Source: Planctomycetota bacterium
GTDB lineage: Bacteria > Planctomycetota > Planctomycetia > Pirellulales > Pirellulaceae
Reading direction: 5' to 3'
DNA: 6,703 nt
Assembly: GCA_019347795.1 (NCBI GenBank)
Contig: JAHWKS010000316.1
Coordinates: forward strand, 1 to 6,703
Below, one piece after another: positions 1 through 5,616 of the stretch. A model generated the notes under the pieces. That model was not told where the DNA came from. It was given only the letters and a program-made list of their open reading frames with translations, and made no database searches. A program made the position numbers and the translations under genes. Within the stretch, counting starts at the first letter, position 1, and each line of letters opens with the position of its first letter.

Positions 1-564
1 CGTCACCCGCCGGATCCGTCAGCCCCCCGGCGTCAGCCGACGCCCACGAAGCCTCCTCAGCGGCGGCAACTCATGTTCGGCGTTTCCATCGGCGCGACGC
101 TGGTGATCGTCGCGGCGCTGAGCGTTTGGATCGCCGTGGGCAGCCAGCGGGCCAGCACGCAACAGCGACTTGTAGAAGAAATGAGGCGCAATGGAGCGAT
201 CGTCTTTTATGACTTTCAGGTGGACAACTCCACTTTCAGTTCGGCGCCGCGACTGTTGACGAGGTTTCTTGGCATCGACTTCTTTCACGACGTACACACG
301 GTGCAAATCGGTGACGGCGGCAATGTGCGAGTCGCAATGCCGCCTCTCAAATCGTCCGAAGTCGACCAACTGAAGTCGCTGCCCGCGTTAAGAAACGCCA
401 AGGTTTACCGGCAAGTCGGCGCCGATGATTTGCGTTCCCTCGCTGAGATTGGGAGCCTCGAATCCCTCGTGATTGGTCAGTTTACCGGCGACAACGATGC
501 TTTGACGCAAATTCGAGAGCAGCACCCGAATCTGCAAATCTCAGCTCTAAACCGCGCACTTTAG
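1..564 (+). CDS. Membrane-anchored LRR-like protein, 5' end probably outside window
   Basis: The frame is open from base 1 and ends with TAG at 562-564. The first ATG is at 73 (163 aa from there), but it has no clear Shine-Dalgarno and the 24 codons before it are Pro/Arg-rich, like a short cytoplasmic tail. I therefore think the true start lies upstream. Counting from ATG 73, residues 4-23 form one hydrophobic helix (start VSIGATLVIV). Then come a QQRLVEEMRRNGA stretch, a YDFQ element at 46-49, FLGIDFFHDV at 65-74, and two or three degenerate leucine-rich segments (around 98-160) such as LKSLPALRNAKVY and IREQHPNLQIS. From memory, this order is common in planctomycete LRR proteins, usually with more regular repeats; here they are few and eroded. 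It is probably an inner-membrane protein with a periplasmic LRR-like domain. The function is unknown. It converges on the polysaccharide operon and overlaps its last gene by 18 bases. Its G+C (28, 34 and 30 of 60 in three lines I counted) is lower than that of its neighbours. Confidence 0.72.
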   Translation, partial: RHPPDPSAPRRQPTPTKPPQRRQLMFGVSIGATLVIVAALSVWIAVGSQRASTQQRLVEEMRRNGAIVFYDFQVDNSTFSSAPRLLTRFLGIDFFHDVHTVQIGDGGNVRVAMPPLKSSEVDQLKSLPALRNAKVYRQVGADDLRSLAEIGSLESLVIGQFTGDNDALTQIREQHPNLQISALNRAL

Positions 565-1773
565 CGAGTCGCAAGGCGCCCGAGCGGCCAGCGGCGTTTT
601 GCGGTCGTAGATTTCGCGGATCAGATCCTCGTAGCCGCGCACCATGACGTCCAGCGACCCGCCCTGGACGACGCGGCGGCGACCCGCCTGGCCCATCGAG
701 CGGCGAAGCGACTCATCGGAGAAGAGTTCGCTCCATCGCGCCGCCGCCTCCTCGACGCTTCCCGGCGCCGTCAGATAACCTGTATTCCCCTCCTCAACCG
801 ATTCCGACACAGATCCGACGTTCGTGGCCACGACCGGCAGCCCGCACGCCATCGCTTCCAGGATCGAAACGGGGTTCGCCTCGTTGTGCGACGTGAGGGC
901 GAACACATCCAGCGCCGCCAGCAGCTCCGGCACGTCGCTGCGAGAGCCGAGAAAGTGAACGTTATCGACGATGCCGAGCTCGCCGCCGAGTCGCTCTAGA
1001 TCGTTCCGTCGCGGGCCGTCGCCGACGATCACGAATCGCGCATCCGCATGCACCGCGGCGGTCTTGGCCGCTGCACGGAGGAACAACTCGTGGTTCTTCT
1101 CGGGCCGTAGTGCGGCGACGATGCCGACCGCGGGCGCTCCCGGTGGAATCCCCAGCTCTCGCCGCACGTCTTCCCGCACATCCGGCCGGGGTCGAAAGCG
1201 ATCGACATCCACGCCGTTGGGAATCACCCGCACCTTGTCCGGCGGAAAACCCTCTGCATCGATCAAGTGACGGGCGTGCGGCCCGGCCACGGCGATGAAG
1301 GCGTCGGTCATCGCCGTCAACCGGCGGTTGAGCCAGTGGATCCCGTCGGGCCATCCGGTGGAGTGGATCGCCGACAACACGACCGGCAGCCCCGCGCGGC
1401 GGGCCGCCAGCCGGCCCCAGAACATTTTGTCGCCGGCGCCGACGGTCACCACCGCGTCGATCCGCCGCATCGTCAGAAGTCGCGTCAGCCGGCTCAGAAC
1501 GCGGATGTCCCACTTGCAGCACAAGAGGCGCGAGTGGGCGGGAACCTCGCGGGCGAGCTCTTCGCCCAGCGGCCCCAGTTCCTTCAGGCAACACAACTCC
1601 GGCGCAAAGCGCTCCCGGTCCATCCGGCGGATCAGGTTCACCAGCAGCGTCTCGGCCCCGCCGACCGGCATTGACGTGATGATGAACATCACGCGCAGCG
1701 GCCCTCGGTCATCCCGCGGAGGAAAGCGTCGGGCGATGGAAAGCGGCATAACGGCGTCCCGTGAGTGAATCAA
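547..1773 (-). CDS. Family-4 glycosyltransferase (GT-B fold)
   Basis: A 408-aa protein, typical length for a GT4-type retaining glycosyltransferase; it would transfer a sugar from a nucleotide donor to a growing polysaccharide or lipid-linked acceptor at the cytoplasmic membrane face. The N-terminal acceptor domain opens with VMFIITSMPVGGAE (residues 28-41), whose Gly-Gly loop is typical of GT4. The C-terminal donor domain has VIPNGVD (183-189), RPEKNH (223-228), GDGP (251-254) and the E-x7-E motif E298 to E306 within EANPVSILEAMACGLPVVA. The start is not certain. TTG at 1773-1771 overlaps the stop of the upstream flippase as TTGA and has AGGG eight bases before it. ATG at 1749-1747 (MPLSIARRF) would lose only eight residues but has a weaker ribosome site. 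The gene ends with TAG at 549-547 and overlaps the convergent upstream gene by 18 bases. It is the last gene of the putative four-gene operon. The sugar and linkage cannot be read from the sequence. Confidence 0.93.
   Translation of the reverse strand: MIHSRDAVMPLSIARRFPPRDDRGPLRVMFIITSMPVGGAETLLVNLIRRMDRERFAPELCCLKELGPLGEELAREVPAHSRLLCCKWDIRVLSRLTRLLTMRRIDAVVTVGAGDKMFWGRLAARRAGLPVVLSAIHSTGWPDGIHWLNRRLTAMTDAFIAVAGPHARHLIDAEGFPPDKVRVIPNGVDVDRFRPRPDVREDVRRELGIPPGAPAVGIVAALRPEKNHELFLRAAAKTAAVHADARFVIVGDGPRRNDLERLGGELGIVDNVHFLGSRSDVPELLAALDVFALTSHNEANPVSILEAMACGLPVVATNVGSVSESVEEGNTGYLTAPGSVEEAAARWSELFSDESLRRSMGQAGRRRVVQGGSLDVMVRGYEDLIREIYDRKTPLAARAPCDSLKCAV
573..600 (+). terminator. Possible weak intrinsic terminator after the LRR-like gene
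   Basis: Nine bases after the TAG of the upstream gene, AAGGCGCC (573-580) can pair with GGCGTTTT (593-600) across a 12-base loop. The stem has four G-C pairs, two G-T wobbles and two A-T pairs, and its right arm ends in four T's. It lies inside the 3' coding end of the convergent glycosyltransferase, so the bases are also under coding constraint. The T-run is short and partly inside the stem, so this is only a candidate. Confidence 0.25.
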
Positions 1774-3308
1774 CGGCTTCGCCCTGCAATACCTTGCAGC
1801 GAGGCGAACATCATCTTCTTTTCTTCGGCGGTGAACATGCTTTGGCTGCTAAACGCCAGAAGCGTCAGCACGCCGACAATCGCGGCCGCGGGCGCCAGCC
1901 CCAGCACCAGCGAGAGCGGCGCCAGACCGGCGAGCACGGCGCCGCCGTCGATCTTCATCCCCACGCGGCGATTCATCGCCAGCGTGATCAGCCACATTAC
2001 ACCGTTGGAGGCCGCGGTGGCGATCACCGCCCCCGGCATCCCCCAGGGAGGAAGCAGCAATGCGTTGAGCGCCGCGTTCGCAATCAATCCCACGGCCAGC
2101 GCCGACGTGGCCAGTCCCGCCCGCTCTGCGCACCACAGGTAACTCTGGGCGATGACCGCGAGGCTGAGCCAGATGCACAGCACCAGCGTCCAGGGAAACA
2201 CGGCCTCGCCCGCCGAATACTTGCCTTCCAAGGCCCAGCCGAAGAGGAGCGGCCCGACGGCGAGGAGCGCTGCGCCGGCGGCCGTGAACGAGAGGCCGAT
2301 CAGCTTGAGGGCCAGGTTCACGCGCACCGCGGGCGTGCGGCGATCGCCCGCCTCCCAGTCGCGGCTAAGGTAGGGGAGCATCGCGGCGGCAAGCATCATC
2401 GCCACCCCGGCCAACATCTCGGGGGCGACGCGGCTGCTATGATACTGCCCAACGAGCGCCGCGGCGGCGCCGGCGTCGGCGTCGGCGAAGTAGAGGATCA
2501 TGTAACGATCCACCACGCCCCCGAGGTTCGTCAGCAGATTGGTGAGCCACACCCACGCGGCGAAGGGCGCCAGCTTCGACCAGAACTCCGCATGCCGCAG
2601 CGGCGCCAGAGCGTTCGGCGCGCCGCGCCACGCATCGCGGAGGAAGAAGACCCCTCCCAGGCACGCCGCCACGCACGCGGCCCCGTAGGCGGTCAGCACG
2701 GCGCCGACGCGGAATTCCGTCGTCGCCAGCAGCGCCAGGGCGATTGCCGCGAAGGCCAGGCTGTTGACGAAGTTCATCAGCGACGTGATCCGTGTCCGCC
2801 GCAGCGCCGTGGACAACTCCGTCATCGCATTGAAGGCGATGACCGCGGCCAGCACGATCGCCGCCATCAACGTCAGCGGCGCCTGCTGGGCGTCGCGAAA
2901 GATGAATCGCGAAAACTGCTCCGGCAACAGCAGCATGCACATGCTGGCCGACAGCGCCAGCATCGCCGTCGCCAGCGTCGTGCGGTGCAGGAAGGTCCGC
3001 AGGTAGCCGCGCTGTCGGAAGTGCTCCGCGTACCGGCCGAACGAGCCGGGCAGCCCCAGCCCCGCCAGCGGCGCGGCCAGCACGAGAAAGGCGAACGCCA
3101 GGTTCCAGCGTCCCAGTTCTTCCGGCGTCATCATCCGGCAAAAGAGGATGTTTCGCACCAGGCCGATTCCGCGCTGCACCACGGTCATCGCCAGCAGGAA
3201 GGCCATGCCCACCGCCAGGCGATCGGCCGGGGCGCGATCGATGTTCACCGGCGCCTCGGCGACGCCGACTTCGCCGGATGTCGGCTCTTGTAAGAGGACG
3301 TCGCTCAT
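1770..3308 (-). CDS. Wzx/MATE-superfamily polysaccharide flippase
   Basis: A 512-aa, very hydrophobic protein of the polysaccharide transporter (PST, MOP superfamily) type. Family members move undecaprenyl-linked oligosaccharide units across the inner membrane. I count about 12-13 membrane segments, for example near 31-50, 68-88, 110-128, 145-165, 180-197, 202-223, 300-314, 331-355, 372-392, 398-420, 425-447 and 458-489. The N-terminal block RNILFCRMMTPEELGRWNLA (52-71), followed by GLGLPGSFGRYAEHFR, matches the usual first repeat of the family, and VDRYMILYFADADAG (266-280) matches the start of the second half. A 30-residue hydrophilic N-terminus precedes the first helix. I chose ATG 3308-3306 because it gives an ATGA overlap with the deacetylase stop and has GGGGAGG seven bases upstream; the in-frame ATG at 3326 has no comparable site. 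The stop is TGA at 1772-1770. The neighbours (deacetylase, acyltransferase, glycosyltransferase) fit an exopolysaccharide or capsule role; the exact substrate is unknown. Confidence 0.92.
   Translation of the reverse strand: MSDVLLQEPTSGEVGVAEAPVNIDRAPADRLAVGMAFLLAMTVVQRGIGLVRNILFCRMMTPEELGRWNLAFAFLVLAAPLAGLGLPGSFGRYAEHFRQRGYLRTFLHRTTLATAMLALSASMCMLLLPEQFSRFIFRDAQQAPLTLMAAIVLAAVIAFNAMTELSTALRRTRITSLMNFVNSLAFAAIALALLATTEFRVGAVLTAYGAACVAACLGGVFFLRDAWRGAPNALAPLRHAEFWSKLAPFAAWVWLTNLLTNLGGVVDRYMILYFADADAGAAAALVGQYHSSRVAPEMLAGVAMMLAAAMLPYLSRDWEAGDRRTPAVRVNLALKLIGLSFTAAGAALLAVGPLLFGWALEGKYSAGEAVFPWTLVLCIWLSLAVIAQSYLWCAERAGLATSALAVGLIANAALNALLLPPWGMPGAVIATAASNGVMWLITLAMNRRVGMKIDGGAVLAGLAPLSLVLGLAPAAAIVGVLTLLAFSSQSMFTAEEKKMMFASLQGIAGRSR
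1782..1785 (-). promoter_or_regulatory. Shine-Dalgarno candidate for the TTG start of the glycosyltransferase
   Basis: On the minus strand AGGG lies eight bases before TTG (1773-1771), inside the end of the flippase gene. It supports the TTG start and translational coupling through the TTGA overlap. The match is short, so ATG at 1749 remains an alternative. Confidence 0.45.
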
Positions 3309-4162
3309 GACGCCGCCTCCCCGCATGCCTGAACGGACGTCAGCGGGCGGTAGTGGAACGGCATCGTGCGATAGGCCTTCCGCGGATCGACGGTCGCGTC
3401 GTTCTTGAGCCGCAACATGAGCGGGTCGCCGTGGATTCGCTGCAAGTGGAAGGCGTCGCCGGCGGGATAGTTGTAGCCGCCGCAGGCGGAGCAGACGGCT
3501 TCGTATCCCGCCTCCTCGGCGATGCGAAACGCCTCGGCGTTCAGGTTCCTCTGCTGCCCGTAGGGGAAGGCGAAGTAACGCACCGGCCGGTCGATGATCG
3601 CCGCCAGATCCCGTCCCGATCCGGCGACTTCGCTGACGATGGTCTGCCGGTCGTGCTCGGCGCCCAGGTCGAGGTGCGTGCGCGTGTGCGAGCCGATCTC
3701 CACGCCCGCCTTGGCCAGCGCCCGAATCTGCTCCGGCGTATTCACCGGCAGCGGCCGGCCGGCCTCCACGTCATGGGGAAACGGCTTGTCCTCCAAGACG
3801 AATTGTGATGCGACGAAGTACGTAACCGGTATTCTCTCTTTGATGAGCAGGGGCAAAGCGTGTTCGCAGTTCTCCGCGTAGCCGTCGTCGAACGTGATGG
3901 CGACCGCCGGCCGGGGCGAATCGCCGGCGCGTACCCGATGCTGAACCTCCTCCAGCGAGATCAATTCGAAGCGATCCTTCAGCCAGCGGATTTGACGCGC
4001 AAATTGGCGGTTTGTGATCGTCCAGGGGTTCCGATGCTCATCGGCCACGCGGTGATAGAAGAGGATCGACACAGGCGCGTCGCCGCCTCGCCCCGCGCGT
4101 CGCCGCCAGGGAAGCGTTCCGTAATACCAGGCGCCAAGCGCCGCTCGCCGCGTCAGCGACAT
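3305..4162 (-). CDS. NodB-type polysaccharide deacetylase (carbohydrate esterase 4 fold)
   Basis: A 285-aa protein with the metal-dependent NodB/CE4 deacetylase motifs in order. ITFDDGY at 89-95 holds the catalytic base D92 and metal ligand D93. SHTRTH at 158-163 supplies metal ligands H159 and H163. FAFPYG at 197-202 forms part of the groove. RIHGD (242-246) may supply the late active-site His, which is less certain. Family enzymes remove N- or O-acetyl groups from sugars such as GlcNAc units. The entry strand VSILFYHRV (31-39) is also typical. I see no cleavable signal peptide or membrane helix; the first 28 residues are Arg-rich. It may therefore act in the cytoplasm on nucleotide- or lipid-linked sugars before flipping, which is inference. 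A CSAC pair (C224, C227) precedes a GGYN element. The ATG at 4162 lies 16 bases after the acyltransferase stop and has a weak purine-rich GAAAG upstream. The stop overlaps the flippase start as ATGA. I see none of the extra C-terminal extension found in some exosortase-linked deacetylases. Confidence 0.94.
   Translation of the reverse strand: MSLTRRAALGAWYYGTLPWRRRAGRGGDAPVSILFYHRVADEHRNPWTITNRQFARQIRWLKDRFELISLEEVQHRVRAGDSPRPAVAITFDDGYAENCEHALPLLIKERIPVTYFVASQFVLEDKPFPHDVEAGRPLPVNTPEQIRALAKAGVEIGSHTRTHLDLGAEHDRQTIVSEVAGSGRDLAAIIDRPVRYFAFPYGQQRNLNAEAFRIAEEAGYEAVCSACGGYNYPAGDAFHLQRIHGDPLMLRLKNDATVDPRKAYRTMPFHYRPLTSVQACGEAAS
3316..3322 (-). promoter_or_regulatory. Strong Shine-Dalgarno that decides the flippase start
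   Basis: GGGGAGG on the minus strand ends seven bases before ATG 3308-3306, within the last codons of the deacetylase. It is the best ribosome site in the window and is the reason for preferring the 3308 start over the longer reading from 3326. Confidence 0.75.
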
Positions 4163-4178
4163 CGGTCAAACTTTCGAT

Positions 4179-5285
4179 CTAGGACGGCCCCACCGGCTCT
4201 CGCATCTGCCGCAGCCAGCTTTTCATGGCGCCCCCCGCCAGCCAGACGGAGTGGCGAAGTTGCGGCAGCGCGCGCTGCGGCACAACCCGCCATTGCGCCA
4301 GCCGTCGCGGCTCGGCCCGCCACTGCCGCTTGTACGGCTCATCGCCGCGGAGGAAGTCGAAGCCCCGTTGCCCTTCGGCGATAGCCCGTCGGATCATCGC
4401 CGCCGCCATCATCCGGCCCGGCTCTTCGTCCAGGCGCCCCGGTTCGATCCCGGCCTGATAGGCATAGTCCACGCGTCCGCCGCGGAGCACGAACTCCACG
4501 GCGATGGGGCGCCCTTCCATCTCCATCCAGTACAACCGCAGATTGCCGTTGGCCAAAAACAGCTCCCCCGCTTCGCGCAGAAAATCGTGGAATCGCTGCG
4601 AGGCGAAACATCCCGGCTGCCCGAGGCCGGCCCGGCGCCGCTGGTGCAGGTCCACGAGGATTCCCCAGGCTTGCTCGAACTCGGCGGAGCAGGCGGGGAC
4701 GTGCACCGCAATCCGCTTCTCCTCGATCCGCTCCAGCGCCCGCCGCACCTGCTTGCGATGCGTCTTCGCATGCCGGGCCAGATGCTCTTCCCACGTCTCC
4801 GGCAACTCGATTCGCCAGGAGTTCAACCCATCACGGCGATGGAGCGTCTCGCCCTGAGCGGCCAGCCGCTGGATGAGCCGCCAGACGGCCGGGTCGTCGT
4901 TCAACGCCCCGTCCAACTCGAGCAGCTCCCACAGGCCGCGGGCCGACTGGTCGTGCAGCCATCGTGCGAGCGCGTCGGCGACGGCTTCTTCTTTTCCCGG
5001 CGCCGTGAGCAGCGAGAGGTAATCGGAGCAAACTTCGCCCGAGCCGAGGAACCGCACCACGCGCCCCAGCGCGGGATGCGTCTCCTGATACCACGGCGCC
5101 AATCCGACGATCACGTCCGCTTCGTCCCTGACCACCGGCACAAACAGTCGGCGCCCGTGGCCGAAATGCCGCCACCAGGGCCCCAGCCACTCCCAGCGGC
5201 GAAAGGGCACGTCGCCCGCCAACTCGTTCCATGTGTCGGCGAGCGAGGCGACTTCGTCGTATTGCGTCAGGAGTTTGACGTGCAT
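4179..5285 (-). CDS. CelD/FemAB-like GNAT acyltransferase of polysaccharide cluster
   Basis: A 368-aa protein of the GNAT-fold group named after CelD/BcsL (Acetyltransf_6 type), often encoded in exopolysaccharide and cellulose clusters; members are thought to transfer acyl groups to sugars or amines, but the substrate is rarely known. The N-terminal half has the usual opening (LADTWNELA, then WEWLGPWWRHFG at 31-42). A basic stretch KTHRKQVRRALERIEEK (174-190) follows. The C-terminal GNAT half ends in the hallmark FDFLRGDEPYKRQW (309-322). No signal peptide or membrane helix is seen, so it is probably cytoplasmic. I chose ATG 5285-5283 because the family homology begins there. The frame stays open back to 5477, but the extra 64 residues are Arg-rich and look non-coding. 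The ribosome site is weak (GGG seven bases before ATG). It is the first gene of the putative operon, 16 bases ahead of the deacetylase. A deacetylase next to an acyltransferase suggests swapping of acyl groups on one sugar. Confidence 0.88.
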   Translation of the reverse strand: MHVKLLTQYDEVASLADTWNELAGDVPFRRWEWLGPWWRHFGHGRRLFVPVVRDEADVIVGLAPWYQETHPALGRVVRFLGSGEVCSDYLSLLTAPGKEEAVADALARWLHDQSARGLWELLELDGALNDDPAVWRLIQRLAAQGETLHRRDGLNSWRIELPETWEEHLARHAKTHRKQVRRALERIEEKRIAVHVPACSAEFEQAWGILVDLHQRRRAGLGQPGCFASQRFHDFLREAGELFLANGNLRLYWMEMEGRPIAVEFVLRGGRVDYAYQAGIEPGRLDEEPGRMMAAAMIRRAIAEGQRGFDFLRGDEPYKRQWRAEPRRLAQWRVVPQRALPQLRHSVWLAGGAMKSWLRQMREPVGPS

Positions 5286-5510
5286 GAGTTTACCCGGGCG
5301 AAGGCGCAGCGCGGGCCGCGCACAAAGGTGCTTCCAATCAACTGTGCGGCGCAATCCCGGCGAAGCAAGCGGAAACGGATGATGCGAAAAGGCAACGTGC
5401 GGCATCAAAGCCACGGAGCGTCGCAATTCGGAAACCTGCCGTTGCCTCGCTCGACGGTTCGCATGGCGAAGTCCCACTCCACGGCCGCCCCCTTAACCTC
5501 TTGCGGCGTC

Positions 5511-5584
5511 GCAATTTGGCGATTGCCGCCGGGCGCCTCGGGAGCGAGCTCCGGGGGCGCCGGCGCCGAGATTGCTTCCGCAAT
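5511..5584. repeat. Two GCAAT/ATTGC dyads, operator-like
   Basis: The first dyad is GCAAT-N6-ATTGC (5511-5515 and 5522-5526). The second is ATTGC-N4-GCAAT (5571-5575 and 5580-5584). Both lie just upstream of the Wzz/GumC gene and flank the GC-rich hairpin. Further single GCAAT copies lie at 5351-5355 and 5423-5427. Dyads of this size are a common form for bacterial repressor or activator sites, but no known regulator can be named from this. Confidence 0.4.
5532..5567. repeat. GC-rich inverted repeat with three GGCGCC copies
   Basis: Bases 5532-5545 pair with 5548-5561: GGCGCC with GGCGCC, one T-G wobble, one C-G pair, one G-G mismatch, then GGAGC with GCTCC. The realistic loop is the tetranucleotide CGAG. 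A third GGCGCC (5562-5567) follows directly and makes the perfect 12-base palindrome GGCGCCGGCGCC (5556-5567), so two alternative foldings compete for the middle copy. No T-run follows, so it does not look like an intrinsic terminator. It lies about 50-85 bases before the Wzz/GumC start, in either the promoter or the leader of that gene. Confidence 0.6.
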
Positions 5585-5605
5585 TGGCCCGCCCTTACCT
5601 TTTGC

Positions 5606-5610
5606 GAGGA
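5606..5610 (+). promoter_or_regulatory. Shine-Dalgarno for the Wzz/GumC gene
   Basis: GAGGA lies six bases before ATG 5617. It fixes the start of a gene whose end lies outside the window, and the reading from this ATG gives the expected short cytoplasmic tail followed by a membrane helix. Confidence 0.7.
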
Positions 5611-5616
5611 CCGCCC

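Larger units (their letters stand above)
5286..5616. promoter_or_regulatory. Divergent intergenic region between the acyltransferase operon and the Wzz/GumC gene
   Basis: These 331 bases separate two outward-facing transcription units and should hold both promoters. I found no convincing sigma-70 -35/-10 pair and no sigma-54 -24/-12 pair on either strand. What can be seen: GCAAT or its complement ATTGC six times between 5351 and 5584; an 11-base direct repeat GCGTCGCAATT (5418-5428 and 5506-5516); and a GC-rich hairpin with three GGCGCC copies (5532-5567). The part next to the acyltransferase (about 5320-5400) is less GC-rich than the coding regions. Open frames cross the region but none has a ribosome site and recognisable protein content, so I call no gene here. 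Confidence 0.6.

Noticed and set aside
1761..3293. Long open frame on the + strand (510 codons) opposite the flippase
   Set aside because: The product is dominated by Gln, Arg, His and Gly with no domain, and the opposite strand encodes a clear multi-helix flippase with strong start and operon signals. It is an antisense artefact of high GC.
5286..5477. N-terminal extension of the acyltransferase to a start at 5477
   Set aside because: The 64 extra residues are Arg-rich without family similarity, whereas the usual N-terminus of the family begins at ATG 5285.
5572..5601. TTGCTT-N18-TACCTT as a promoter for the Wzz/GumC gene
   Set aside because: Poor matches to the sigma-70 boxes, and transcription would begin at about the Shine-Dalgarno (5606-5610), leaving no usable leader.
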